A DNA stretch of 64,000 nt. Source: Niabella insulamsoli (GTDB taxonomy: Bacteria; Bacteroidota; Bacteroidia; Chitinophagales; Chitinophagaceae). Positions 1 to 8,660 of the stretch are shown here, in pieces. The translations under genes were made by a program, and so were the position numbers. The DNA lies in contig NZ_CP190246.1 in NCBI RefSeq assembly GCF_039652435.2, positions 744,001-808,000 of the forward strand, given 5' to 3'. Numbering within the stretch: position 1 is the stretch's first letter; the number at the start of each line of letters is the position of its first letter. A model generated the notes under the pieces. It did not search any database, had not been told where the DNA came from, and was given only the letters and a program-made list of their open reading frames with translations.

Positions 1-1086
1 ACTACGCCGGCTGACCGGGTATTTAAAAATATTGATGGTATTAAATTCTTAAACCATCAGGGCGGTTGCGGCGGCACACGGCAGGATGCAGGTGTATTGG
101 GCAAATTACTGGCGGCTTATGCCGACCATCCCAACGTGGCGGGTGTTACCATCTTAAGCCTGGGTTGTCAAAATCTGCAGACTAAACAACTGCTCGACGA
201 AATAAAATTACGCAATCCCAACTTCGATAAACCTTTGCTGGTTTACGAACAACAACAGTCGCAGAGCGAAGAGCAACTGATAAGCGACGCGATAAAAGAT
301 ACATTTGAACATTTAATTGAAGCTAATAAAATAGAGCGGGCGCCTGCGCCCATTTCTGCACTGACTCTTGGTGTAAAATGCGGTGGTAGCGATGGTTTTA
401 GTGGTATCAGCGCCAATCCCGCAGTGGGTTATACCAGCGACCTTTTAGCTGCTTTGGGTGGTAAAGTGCTGTTGGCCGAGTTCCCCGAATTGTGTGGTGC
501 CGAACAAAACCTGATCGACCGCACTATCGACGAAGACAAAGCCAAAAAGTTCATCCATTTAATGACGACATATAATAACCAGGCCGAAGCGGTTGGCTCC
601 GGTTTTTATATGAATCCTTCTCCGGGTAACATTAAAGACGGACTAATTACAGATGCGATAAAAAGCACGGGCGCTGCCAAAAAAGGCGGTACATCTCCAG
701 TGGTAGATGTTCTCGATTATACAGAGCCGGCGGTCAAGCCTGGCCTTAATTTAGTTTGCACACCCGGAAATGACGTAGAGGCTACAACCGGTAAAGCGGC
801 TTCCGGCGCAACTTTGATACTGTTCACCACAGGTTTGGGCACGCCTACCGGTAATCCGGTTTGTCCCACCATCAAAGTTTCAACAAATAATGTTTTAACA
901 AAGCGCATGAGCGATATTATCGACATCAATTGCGGCCCTGTGGTTGAGGGCGAAAAGACGATAGAGCAAATGGGCGAAGACATCCTCGAATACTGCATTA
1001 AAGCGGCAAGTGGTGAAGTGGTTCCTAAAGCGGTGCTTTTAAACCAGGATGATTTCATACCATGGAAGCGTGGCGTAAGCTTATAA
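1..1086 (+). CDS. uxaA: Altronate dehydratase, C-terminal part (5' end outside window)
   Basis: This enzyme dehydrates D-altronate to 2-keto-3-deoxygluconate in the galacturonate branch of hexuronate catabolism. The reading frame is open from base 1 to the stop at 1084-1086, so the gene starts upstream and about the last 361 residues are visible. The early motif HQGGCGGTRQD (codons at about 55-87) and the later GLGTPTGNPVCPTIKVSTN stretch are typical of the UxaA/GarD dehydratase family. Family proteins have about 500-550 residues with an N-terminal SAF domain, which is the missing part. It is the first of eight co-directional uronate genes. The same fold is used by galactarate dehydratase and sulfolactate lyase; the uxaC-kduID-kdgK neighbours favour altronate. 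Confidence 0.9.
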   Translation, partial: TTPADRVFKNIDGIKFLNHQGGCGGTRQDAGVLGKLLAAYADHPNVAGVTILSLGCQNLQTKQLLDEIKLRNPNFDKPLLVYEQQQSQSEEQLISDAIKDTFEHLIEANKIERAPAPISALTLGVKCGGSDGFSGISANPAVGYTSDLLAALGGKVLLAEFPELCGAEQNLIDRTIDEDKAKKFIHLMTTYNNQAEAVGSGFYMNPSPGNIKDGLITDAIKSTGAAKKGGTSPVVDVLDYTEPAVKPGLNLVCTPGNDVEATTGKAASGATLILFTTGLGTPTGNPVCPTIKVSTNNVLTKRMSDIIDINCGPVVEGEKTIEQMGEDILEYCIKAASGEVVPKAVLLNQDDFIPWKRGVSL

Positions 1087-1112
1087 GCATAAAGAATTTG
1101 GACGATGCGCGG

Positions 1113-1132
1113 GTTTTCAAACGTTTGAAAAC
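1113..1132. promoter_or_regulatory. Perfect 20-bp palindrome, candidate LacI-type operator
   Basis: The half site GTTTTCAAAC is followed directly by its exact reverse complement, centred on CG. The core TTCAAACGTTTGAA has the CG-centred symmetry known from LacI/GalR-family operators. It lies 27 nt after the uxaA stop and about 130 nt before the uxaC start, so it could control an internal promoter. As RNA it could also form a hairpin. No regulator gene is adjacent, so the assignment is inference. Confidence 0.5.
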
Positions 1133-1264
1133 AAATAATGGAAAATGCATGAAAAAATTATAAAGATTTCTCATTACTTTTCCTCACCCGCAATTCTTTA
1201 AAAGAGATTGTTCTTTTTAAAGATACCGCTGCGTAATCGTAAATTAAAAACTTCGAACACAACG

Positions 1265-2677
1265 ATGGCTAAAAAATTTTTAGACGAAAACTTTTTATTA
1301 GAAACCAAAACGGCGCAAACGCTCTATCACGAATATGCAAAGCCGATGCCGGTGATCGATTATCACTGTCACCTGCCTCCCGATCAGATCGCAGCTGATA
1401 CGCAGTTCGAAAACCTGACGCAGGTTTGGTTATATGGCGATCATTACAAATGGCGCGCAATGCGCACCAACGGCGTTGACGAAAGTTATTGTACCGGCAG
1501 TAAAAGTGACTATGAAAAGTTTGAGAAATGGGCGGCAACCGTTCCTTATACCATGCGGAATCCTTTATATCATTGGACGCATATGGAACTTCAGCGTTAT
1601 TTCGATGTGAACGAGATTTTGAATGCAGCGTCGGCAAAAAGGATTTACGATGAATGCACCGCAAAGTTGCAGACAAAAGAATACAGCGTTCGCAACTTAC
1701 TACGCAAAATGAATGTAAAAGCCGTATGCACCACCGACGATCCGGTCGACAGCTTGGTTCATCATCAAAAAATAAAAGACGACGGGTTTGAAATTCCGAT
1801 CATTCCGGCGTGGCGGCCTGACAATGCCATGAACGTTGCCAACGCAGCGTCTTTCGTAGCGTATGTCAAAAAGCTGGAAGCAGCAGCCGATGTGTCTATT
1901 GTCTATTTTAATGACTACATGGATGCGCTGAAAAAGCGTCATGATTTTTTTGCGTCGATGGGCTGTTCTGTTTCTGATCATGGATTAGAGCAGATTTATG
2001 CAGAAGCCTATACCGAGCGCGAAGTACATGAAATATTTGATAAAGTATATGCCGGCCACGATCTTACGCTTGAAGAACAAAACAAGTTCAGGTCGGCGAT
2101 GCTGGTTTATTTTGCCGAGTGGGATCATGAAAAAAACTGGGTGCAACAATATCATTTGGGAGCGCTCCGAAATAATAATCTTAAAGCTTTGCGGGAGCTG
2201 GGGCCGGACACCGGCTGGGATTCGATTGGGGATTTTTCGCAGGCCCGTTCCATCTCTAAATTTTTAGGTGGCCTTATCGAAAAGGATAAGCTCACAAAAA
2301 CAATTCTCTATAATCTCAATCCGGCGGACAATGAACTCATGGCCACCATGATTGGTAACTTCAACGACGGATCGGTTGCCGGTAAAATTCAATGGGGCTC
2401 TGGTTGGTGGTTTTTAGATCAGAAAGACGGTATGACCAAACAGCTCAATGCGCTTTCAAATATGGGATTATTGAGTAAGTTTGTGGGCATGCTGACGGAT
2501 TCGAGAAGTTTTCTTTCTTTCCCAAGGCATGAATATTTCAGGCGGATTTTATGCAATCTGTTTGGTAATGATGTGGAGCAGGGAGAATTGCCGGAAGACA
2601 TCGAATGGATTGGTCAGATGGTGCGGGACATCTGCTTCAACAACGCCAATGAATATTTTAAATTGGGTTTAAAATAA
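1265..2677 (+). CDS. uxaC: Glucuronate (uronate) isomerase
   Basis: UxaC isomerises D-glucuronate to fructuronate and D-galacturonate to tagaturonate, the entry step of the isomerase pathway. The 470-residue length is the usual family length. The N-terminal metal-site stretch VIDYHCHLPPDQIA and the downstream WLYGDHYKWRAMR motif are characteristic. I chose the ATG at 1265 (MAKKFLDENF), which matches the family N-terminus; an in-frame extension to 1208 would add 19 basic, non-conserved residues. It follows uxaA by 178 bp containing a perfect palindrome and is followed after 105 bp by kduD, so it probably belongs to the same operon but may have its own control point. Confidence 0.95.
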   Translation: MAKKFLDENFLLETKTAQTLYHEYAKPMPVIDYHCHLPPDQIAADTQFENLTQVWLYGDHYKWRAMRTNGVDESYCTGSKSDYEKFEKWAATVPYTMRNPLYHWTHMELQRYFDVNEILNAASAKRIYDECTAKLQTKEYSVRNLLRKMNVKAVCTTDDPVDSLVHHQKIKDDGFEIPIIPAWRPDNAMNVANAASFVAYVKKLEAAADVSIVYFNDYMDALKKRHDFFASMGCSVSDHGLEQIYAEAYTEREVHEIFDKVYAGHDLTLEEQNKFRSAMLVYFAEWDHEKNWVQQYHLGALRNNNLKALRELGPDTGWDSIGDFSQARSISKFLGGLIEKDKLTKTILYNLNPADNELMATMIGNFNDGSVAGKIQWGSGWWFLDQKDGMTKQLNALSNMGLLSKFVGMLTDSRSFLSFPRHEYFRRILCNLFGNDVEQGELPEDIEWIGQMVRDICFNNANEYFKLGLK

Positions 2678-2741
2678 TTCGCAGGGATACACTTGCCTAT
2701 TCAATAAATAAATCAAAATAGCGTCGAAAAACACGTGCGCT

Positions 2742-2766
2742 GGCTTTCGCAACGACCGTGAAAGCC
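2742..2766 (+). other. Intercistronic hairpin uxaC-kduD
   Basis: GGCTTTC and GAAAGCC form a 7-bp stem with an 11-nt loop, 17 nt before the kduD start. There is no T-run after it, so it is not a classical terminator. It may act in mRNA processing or stability. Confidence 0.35.
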
Positions 2767-2782
2767 GATCAATAGTTAGAAT

Positions 2783-3547
2783 ATGAGTTATAATTTTTTT
2801 GATCTGTCAGGAAAAACAGCGTTGGTTACCGGTGGTAACAAAGGGATAGGAGCGGGGATGGCGCTGGGTTTGGCGCAGGCCGGAGCCGATATTATTGTTG
2901 CTTCCAGGTCGGTTGAGCCAGGCGCTGATATTGAAAAACAGGTAACGGCCCTGGGGCGTAGCTTTAAATCCTATAAGATGGACGCCGCCGATCGAAATAG
3001 TGTTTATGAATTTATAAAAACGCTGTTTGACGAAAATCCACGCATAGATATTTTGGTTAATAACGCCGGCACCATCATGAGGAAACCGGTTGCAGAGCAT
3101 CCTGATGAGTGGTGGGATGATGTGTTATCGATCAACCTCGACACGCCTTTTATTCTGGCGCGCGAGCTAGGCAAACACATGATAGAAAAAGGAAGTGGTA
3201 AAATTATTTTTACCTGCTCGCTGCTTACATTTCAGGGCGGCATTACTGTGCCCGGCTATGCGGCGAGTAAAGGTGCTTTAGCCAGTGTGATCAAAGCGAT
3301 GAGCAATGAATGGGCTTCAAAAGGTGTCAATGTAAATGGTATCGCACCGGGTTATATCGCCACCGATAATACCCAGGCGCTAAGAGAAGATGCCGACCGA
3401 AGCGCTTCGATCCTTAGCCGGATTCCGGCGGGACGCTGGGGCAAGCCCGAAGATTTTGCGGGCCCGGCGATATTTCTGGCCTCCGGCGCTTCCGACTATG
3501 TAAGCGGGGAAATTTTAGTGGTTGACGGCGGCTGGATGGGCAGGTAA
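2783..3547 (+). CDS. kduD: 2-deoxy-D-gluconate 3-dehydrogenase (SDR)
   Basis: KduD reduces 3-deoxy-D-glycero-2,5-hexodiulosonate, the KduI product, to 2-keto-3-deoxygluconate using NAD(P)H, so that unsaturated uronates from pectin or other polyuronides enter the Entner-Doudoroff end. The 254-residue protein has the SDR cofactor motif TGGNKGIG near residue 17, NNAG near residue 92, and catalytic YAASK near residue 160. The C-terminus VSGEILVVDGGWMGR is typical of KduD. It is followed 103 bp later by kduI; the pairing fixes the annotation beyond generic SDR. Confidence 0.92.
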   Translation: MSYNFFDLSGKTALVTGGNKGIGAGMALGLAQAGADIIVASRSVEPGADIEKQVTALGRSFKSYKMDAADRNSVYEFIKTLFDENPRIDILVNNAGTIMRKPVAEHPDEWWDDVLSINLDTPFILARELGKHMIEKGSGKIIFTCSLLTFQGGITVPGYAASKGALASVIKAMSNEWASKGVNVNGIAPGYIATDNTQALREDADRSASILSRIPAGRWGKPEDFAGPAIFLASGASDYVSGEILVVDGGWMGR

Positions 3548-3588
3548 TAACCCCGCAAAATGCCGCGCCACAATAAACTTATTAAAAC

Positions 3589-3637
3589 GAAGCCGCAGCG
3601 GCTTCCTTTCAAATAACCGTCCATCCTCGAAGATGGA
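3589..3637 (+). other. Two intercistronic hairpins before kduI
   Basis: GAAGCCG-CAG-CGGCTTC (3589-3605) and TCCATC-CTCGAA-GATGGA (3620-3637) are perfect stems in the kduD-kduI gap. The second ends 13 nt before the kduI ATG and is followed by a run of A, not T. They may influence mRNA processing or kduI translation; they do not look like terminators. Confidence 0.35.
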
Positions 3638-3650
3638 AAAAAAATAAAGA

Positions 3651-4550
3651 ATGGCTAAAAAAGCAAATGCAGCGCCTCAGCTGAAAAATTACAACGCAAA
3701 CACCTTTGTCGATGGTGATATGGAAATACGTTTTGCCGTAGGTCCGGAAGAGAGTCAAAAAATGGATACGCAAAAGCTGATCGACAATTTTCTGATCAAA
3801 GATTTAATGGTTCCCGACCAGTTAAAATTGGTGTATAGCCACTACGATCGCGTAATCGTGGGAGGCGCTGTGCCTGCTTCGAAAGCGCTCACCTTAGGCA
3901 ACCATCCCGAGCTTCGCGCCGATTATTTTTTGGAGAGAAGGGAAATGGGGATTATTAATGTGGGCGGTAAAGGAACCATAACTGCTGATGGGCAAAAATT
4001 TAGTTTAGAAAAGCTCTCCTGCCTTTACCTAGGCAAGGGAACTAAAAAAGTCACTTTTGCGTCTGCTTCTAAAAAGTCACCGGCGATTTTTTACATATTG
4101 TCGGCGCCGGCGCACGCGACACATCCTAACACACTTTTCACCAAGGAGCAGGCGTCTCCGGTAGACCTGGGCGCTACAGAAACCTCCAACAAAAGAACGG
4201 TGTATAAATACATTCATCTGGAAGGCATTCAAAGCTGCCAACTGGTAATGGGGCTTACCATCCTGGCGCCTGGTAGTGTTTGGAATTCGGTGCCGCCGCA
4301 TACGCACACACGGCGGATGGAAGCTTATTTTTATTTTGACCTGCCAAAAGATCAGCGCCTCTTTCATTTTATGGGCAACCCTGTTGAGTCGCGCCACCTG
4401 GTGATGCAAAATAATGAAGCGGTGCTTTCCGCGCCCTGGAGCACGCATTTTGGCTGCGGAACTACCAACTACGGATTTATTTGGGGAATGGCCGGAGAAA
4501 ACCTGGTGTATTCCGACATGGATCCGGCGCCGGTTCATACTTTAAAATAG
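3651..4550 (+). CDS. kduI: 5-dehydro-4-deoxy-D-glucuronate isomerase
   Basis: KduI converts 5-keto-4-deoxyuronate, formed from unsaturated uronates released by polysaccharide lyases or unsaturated hydrolases, to 3-deoxy-D-glycero-2,5-hexodiulosonate. The cupin zinc site is visible as PPHTHTRRMEAYFYF (H-x-H-x4-E), with the fourth ligand probably in WSTHFGCGTTNYGFIWGMAGEN. The 299-residue length is slightly more than the ~280 residues of the E. coli enzyme because of the Lys/Ala-rich N-terminus. It lies between kduD and kdgK in the same direction. Presence of kduI/kduD implies that the organism uses oligo-uronides as well as free hexuronates. Confidence 0.94.
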   Translation: MAKKANAAPQLKNYNANTFVDGDMEIRFAVGPEESQKMDTQKLIDNFLIKDLMVPDQLKLVYSHYDRVIVGGAVPASKALTLGNHPELRADYFLERREMGIINVGGKGTITADGQKFSLEKLSCLYLGKGTKKVTFASASKKSPAIFYILSAPAHATHPNTLFTKEQASPVDLGATETSNKRTVYKYIHLEGIQSCQLVMGLTILAPGSVWNSVPPHTHTRRMEAYFYFDLPKDQRLFHFMGNPVESRHLVMQNNEAVLSAPWSTHFGCGTTNYGFIWGMAGENLVYSDMDPAPVHTLK

Positions 4551-4640
4551 CAGCGGCTGCGAGCGGCCTTCCATCAGTATGGTTTCATTGCCGTCAATGG
4601 TCTATCAAATTGTCAATAACCAATATTCAATATTCACACC

Positions 4641-5666
4641 ATGTCTAAAAAAGTAGTAACTCTTGGAGAAATAATGTTGCGCCTGTCAACACCCGGCTTT
4701 CAACGATTTGTGCAAGCCGAATCATTAGATGTCACCTATGGCGGTGGCGAAGCCAATGTGGCCGTAGCTTTAAGCAACTATGGTTTAAATGGCGTTTTTG
4801 TTTCGAAAGTGCCTGATAATGCCATCGGGCAGTCGGCTATTAATCATATCCGCCGGTATGGTGTCGATACACAGTTTGTCGCACGCGGCGGCGATCGGTT
4901 GGGCATTTATTTTCTGGAAACAGGTGCTTCCATGCGTGCGTCGCAAGTGATCTATGATCGTGCGGGCGCTTCTATTGCCGACGTAGATGCCAGCGAGTTT
5001 GACTGGGATAAAATATTCGACGGCGCAGACTGGTTTCATACCACAGGGATTACTCCCGCACTTAGCGATAAAGCGGCAGCACTTACAGAAGCGGCTTTGA
5101 AAGCGGCAAAAGCAAAGGGTGTGACCACAAGTATCGATCTGAACTACCGTAAAAAATTATGGAGCAAAGAGAAAGCACAATCGGTAATGACCGAATTATG
5201 TAAATATGTAGATGTTTGTATTGGTAATGAAGAAGACGCAGAAACGACATTGGGCTTTAAAGCTGCACACAGCGATATCACCAAAGGAGAGTTGAACCTG
5301 GACGGGTATAAAGACGTGATTCGCCAGATGAAAGAAAAGTTTGGTTTCAAATACATTGCATCCTCATTGCGCGAAAGCTATAGCGCCAGCGATAACGGAT
5401 GGAGCGCTTTAGTAAGTGATGGCAATGATTTTTATCATACTAAAAAATATAATGTACGCATTGTGGACCGCGTAGGTAGCGGCGACAGTTTTGCGAGCGG
5501 ATTGATTTACGGCCTGGTGACAGGTATGAGCATGGCGGACGCCGCCGAGTTTGGCGTTGCAGCTTCCGCACTGAAGCATACGATTCCTGGAGATTTGAAC
5601 CACGCCACGCTCGCCGACGTAAAAGGCCTGATGAAAGGCGATGCCAGCGGACGGGTTCAAAGATAA
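4641..5666 (+). CDS. kdgK: 2-keto-3-deoxygluconate kinase (PfkB family)
   Basis: This kinase phosphorylates KDG to KDPG, the substrate for the aldolase downstream. The 341-residue protein has the PfkB N-terminal glycine motif YGGGEANVAVAL (about residues 33-45) and the C-terminal signature DRVGSGDSFASGLIYG with the catalytic Asp. The pathway context (kduI before, KDPG aldolase after) identifies the substrate; sequence alone says only PfkB sugar kinase. The C-terminal ~15 residues (GDASGRVQR) look unconserved. Confidence 0.9.
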   Translation: MSKKVVTLGEIMLRLSTPGFQRFVQAESLDVTYGGGEANVAVALSNYGLNGVFVSKVPDNAIGQSAINHIRRYGVDTQFVARGGDRLGIYFLETGASMRASQVIYDRAGASIADVDASEFDWDKIFDGADWFHTTGITPALSDKAAALTEAALKAAKAKGVTTSIDLNYRKKLWSKEKAQSVMTELCKYVDVCIGNEEDAETTLGFKAAHSDITKGELNLDGYKDVIRQMKEKFGFKYIASSLRESYSASDNGWSALVSDGNDFYHTKKYNVRIVDRVGSGDSFASGLIYGLVTGMSMADAAEFGVAASALKHTIPGDLNHATLADVKGLMKGDASGRVQR

Positions 5667-5715
5667 TGGAGGGCCACCCTTGCCGGCATTTAGTTTTTAC
5701 CATTTATATTTCAAC

Positions 5716-6165
5716 ATGATTATAGATACCTTACAACAAGCCTCCAAATACAATAGTGTGCACCCGCTTTTTGCAAAAGCATTTGACTATGTCTCCAATA
5801 TGGATTTAACGGCTTTGGAACCCGGGACTTATGAAATTGCTGATGGCCTTAAAGCCATCGTATCCGACAAGCCGGGCAAACAGAGAGCGGAAGCTTTAGA
5901 AAAATTTGAGTGTCATCGGCAGCATATCGATATACAGATTTGCATCCTCGGAGTGGAAGAGATAGGTTGGAAACCTATCAGCAAATGCGTGTCCGATAAG
6001 GGCGGCTATGATGAGGCAAAAGATGTCCAGTTTTTTGACGATCAGCCAGACACTTATTTTAGCTTAGCCAGCGGACAGTTTGTTATTCTTTTCCCGGAAG
6101 ATGTGCATGCCCCGATGATCGGTGGCGATGACATCAAAAAGATGGTGATTAAAGTGAAGATTTAA
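5716..6165 (+). CDS. YhcH/YjgK/YiaL family protein
   Basis: The 149-residue single-domain protein belongs to the YhcH/YjgK/YiaL cupin-like family, which often accompanies sugar-acid and sialic-acid catabolism and may act as an anomerase or isomerase of an acid sugar. Motifs seen are FECHRQHIDIQICILGVEEIGW (positions about 73-94) with putative metal-binding His, and FPEDVHAPMIG near the C-terminus. I chose ATG 5716; the reading frame extends back to 5641 but that would overlap kdgK and add a non-conserved leader. The gap to kdgK is 49 bp and to eda 54 bp. Exact reaction not established. Confidence 0.85.
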   Translation: MIIDTLQQASKYNSVHPLFAKAFDYVSNMDLTALEPGTYEIADGLKAIVSDKPGKQRAEALEKFECHRQHIDIQICILGVEEIGWKPISKCVSDKGGYDEAKDVQFFDDQPDTYFSLASGQFVILFPEDVHAPMIGGDDIKKMVIKVKI

Positions 6166-6219
6166 TCTCCCATACACTCAAAACAGTTAATCGAACTAAT
6201 TCATTTCAAAAAAGAAACA

Positions 6220-6882
6220 ATGGCTACCATACAAGAATCTATTGATGCGATCGTGGATCAGGGCATGTTACCGCTATATTTTAATGCGGACGAAACGGTA
6301 AGTGTAGAAGTACTGCGCTCGGTTTATAAAGCCGGTGTAAAGGCGATCGAATATACGAGCCGCGGCGCGACGGCCCTTGCCAATTTTACAAAACTGGTGG
6401 AAATCAGGAATGCTGAAATGCCCGGCCTGCTGCTGGGTATCGGCACGGTGAAGAACCTTGCTCAGGTAAAAGAATATTTAGCTGCCGGCGCTGATTTTTT
6501 AGTGAGCCCCGGCTTTGTCGCGGAAATTGCGACGCACGCCGTAGCCAATGATATTTTATATGCGCCGGGCTGCATGACGCCGACCGAAATAATTGCCGCC
6601 GAAAACGCGGGTGTCAAATTTATTAAGTTATTTCCCGGCGATATGCTGGGGCCGAAGTATCTTTCAACAATTAAAGATATCTTTCCCAACTTATTGTTTA
6701 TGCCGACCGGCGGCGTAGATACCACGAAGGAAAATATCGAAGGCTGGTTTAACGCCGGCGTTTGCGCGGTAGGAATGGGCAGTAAATTAATCAGTAAGCA
6801 GTTGATGGCTGATAAAGACTATGCAACGATAGAGCAGCGTACCAAAGAAGTGTTCGCTACCATTCAATCAATAAAAAAATAA
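6220..6882 (+). CDS. eda: KHG/KDPG aldolase
   Basis: Eda cleaves KDPG to pyruvate and glyceraldehyde 3-phosphate, ending the pathway started by the upstream genes. The class I aldolase site is visible: Schiff-base Lys in VKFIKLFPGD (about residue 137), the catalytic Glu in KAIEYTSRG (about residue 46) and the phosphate-binding FMPTGGVD segment. The length of 220 residues is normal. Only 9 bp separate it from the transporter gene exuT, so the two are probably translationally linked. Confidence 0.93.
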   Translation: MATIQESIDAIVDQGMLPLYFNADETVSVEVLRSVYKAGVKAIEYTSRGATALANFTKLVEIRNAEMPGLLLGIGTVKNLAQVKEYLAAGADFLVSPGFVAEIATHAVANDILYAPGCMTPTEIIAAENAGVKFIKLFPGDMLGPKYLSTIKDIFPNLLFMPTGGVDTTKENIEGWFNAGVCAVGMGSKLISKQLMADKDYATIEQRTKEVFATIQSIKK

Positions 6883-6891
6883 ATTAACGAC

Positions 6892-8421
6892 ATGCAGCAA
6901 GCCATTGGAAAGGGCAAAATGACGAAATACCGGTGGGCCATTACGAGCCTATTGTTTTTCGCCACAACGATCAATTATTTAGACAGGCAGGTATTATCAC
7001 TTACCTGGAAAGATTTTATCGTTCCGGAATTTCACTGGACGGACTCCGATTATGGAACCATCACCGGGTGGTTTTCCATTTTTTACGCCGTTTCACTGTT
7101 GCTCGCCGGCAAATTTGTGGATTGGATGGATACCAAGAAGGGCTTTTTATGGGCCATCGGCGTTTGGTCGGTAGGCGCTGTTTTACACGCTTTCTGCGGA
7201 ATCGCTACCTCGGGCATTCTTACCGGCAACTGGCTGGTGGGTTTTGAAGGCGCCAAAGAAGCTATTGCTACGGTTGATGATGTGGCTAAAGTAATGTCGG
7301 TAAGCGTATCGCTTTTCATTTTTGCCAGGTTTGTATTAGCCGTTGGGGAAGCGGGTAATTTTCCCGCGGCCATTAAAGCCACGGCGGAATATTTTCCAAA
7401 AAAGGATCGGGCCTATTCGACATCTATCTTCAACGCAGGCGCCACCGTTGGCGCCCTATTAGCGCCGGTAACTATTCCTTTTATTGCGGCGGCCTGGGGC
7501 TGGGAAATGTCCTTCATCATCATTGGTGCTTTAGGCTTCCTTTGGATGGGTTTTTGGATTTTCATGTATAAAAAGCCGCATCTCCACCCCAAAGTGAACG
7601 AAGCGGAGCTGGCTTATATCCAGCAGGATGGAGACGACGAGCCCAATCCTGCCGCGGAAGGCGCTGCTGCTCCTAAGGTGCAGGGCGTTTCTTTTCTGAA
7701 GGCATTTAGCTATAAACAAACCTGGGCTTTTGCCGTGGGCAAATTCATGACGGATGGCGTTTGGTGGTTCTTCCTTTTTTGGACGCCTGCTTACTTGAGT
7801 TCTGTCTATGGCCTTGATTCTACTCAAAGTGCGCCGCAGATTTTTGTCTTATACTTAATTACACTTTTATCAATTATCGGCGGCTGGCTGCCTACTTATT
7901 TTGTTGATAAAAAAGGAATGGATCCTTATGCGGGCCGCATGCGATCGATGTTGATCTTTGCGTTTTTCCCTTTGCTGGCCCTGTTAGCGCAGCCATTAGG
8001 ACAATACTCCGTTTGGCTGCCGGTGATCATCATCGGTATCGCTGGTGCTGCACATCAGGCCTGGAGCGCAAATATTTTTTCTACAGTGGGGGATATGTTT
8101 CCAAAAAAAGCTATCGCTACCATCACGGGTATTGGAGGTATGGCGGGTGGCATAGGCGCCTTTATCATCAATAAGGGTTCGGGTGTTTTGTTTGATTTTG
8201 CCAAAGGCACCACGATGGTGGATGGCAAAGAATCCGTGATGACCAAGGACCTATTGAATTCGGGCGCTGCTTTTGTTCGTGAACCGATGTCATTACTGGG
8301 TTTCAACGGCGTAGAAGCAGGATACTTTATCGTTTTTTGCATTTGCGGTGTGGCGTATCTGATCGGCTGGGCGATTATGAAATCGCTGGTGCCTCGCTAT
8401 AAGCCGATTACTGATTTATAA
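6892..8421 (+). CDS. exuT: Hexuronate MFS transporter (ExuT-like)
   Basis: This inner-membrane major-facilitator protein of the anion:cation symporter family probably imports glucuronate or galacturonate. It starts with MTKYRWAITSLLFFATTINYLDRQ, where NYLDR is the family hallmark of helix 1. At 509 residues it is longer than the usual ~430; extra sequence lies between helices 3 and 4 (ATSGILTGNW onward) and in the acidic, Ala-rich central loop around residues 235-260. It is the last gene of the uronate operon and ends 26 bp before a strong terminator. The substrate is inferred from context. Confidence 0.88.
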   Translation: MQQAIGKGKMTKYRWAITSLLFFATTINYLDRQVLSLTWKDFIVPEFHWTDSDYGTITGWFSIFYAVSLLLAGKFVDWMDTKKGFLWAIGVWSVGAVLHAFCGIATSGILTGNWLVGFEGAKEAIATVDDVAKVMSVSVSLFIFARFVLAVGEAGNFPAAIKATAEYFPKKDRAYSTSIFNAGATVGALLAPVTIPFIAAAWGWEMSFIIIGALGFLWMGFWIFMYKKPHLHPKVNEAELAYIQQDGDDEPNPAAEGAAAPKVQGVSFLKAFSYKQTWAFAVGKFMTDGVWWFFLFWTPAYLSSVYGLDSTQSAPQIFVLYLITLLSIIGGWLPTYFVDKKGMDPYAGRMRSMLIFAFFPLLALLAQPLGQYSVWLPVIIIGIAGAAHQAWSANIFSTVGDMFPKKAIATITGIGGMAGGIGAFIINKGSGVLFDFAKGTTMVDGKESVMTKDLLNSGAAFVREPMSLLGFNGVEAGYFIVFCICGVAYLIGWAIMKSLVPRYKPITDL

Positions 8422-8446
8422 TTATTTCGAAACGATCATTATTTCT

Positions 8447-8475
8447 AAAGTCCCTGCCTGGCGGGGACTTTTTTA
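8447..8475 (+). terminator. Rho-independent terminator of the uronate operon
   Basis: The stem AAGTCCC/GGGACTT with a short loop is followed by a T-run, 26 nt after the exuT stop. Confidence 0.8.
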
Positions 8476-8660
8476 ATGGGTGCGTGATGCCAAATGCTGG
8501 CGGGGGAGGATTTGTGCGTGAAAACGCGCGCCAAAGCTATGAGCCCGAATGTTGAATGTAGCAACCTGTGTCATGGGTTTTGTTCTTCCGAGGCCTGAGG
8601 GCAAAGTTTGTTTTACCGCGAACCTCAACGCATCAGCGCCTGAAACGCGCCAAACTGGAT

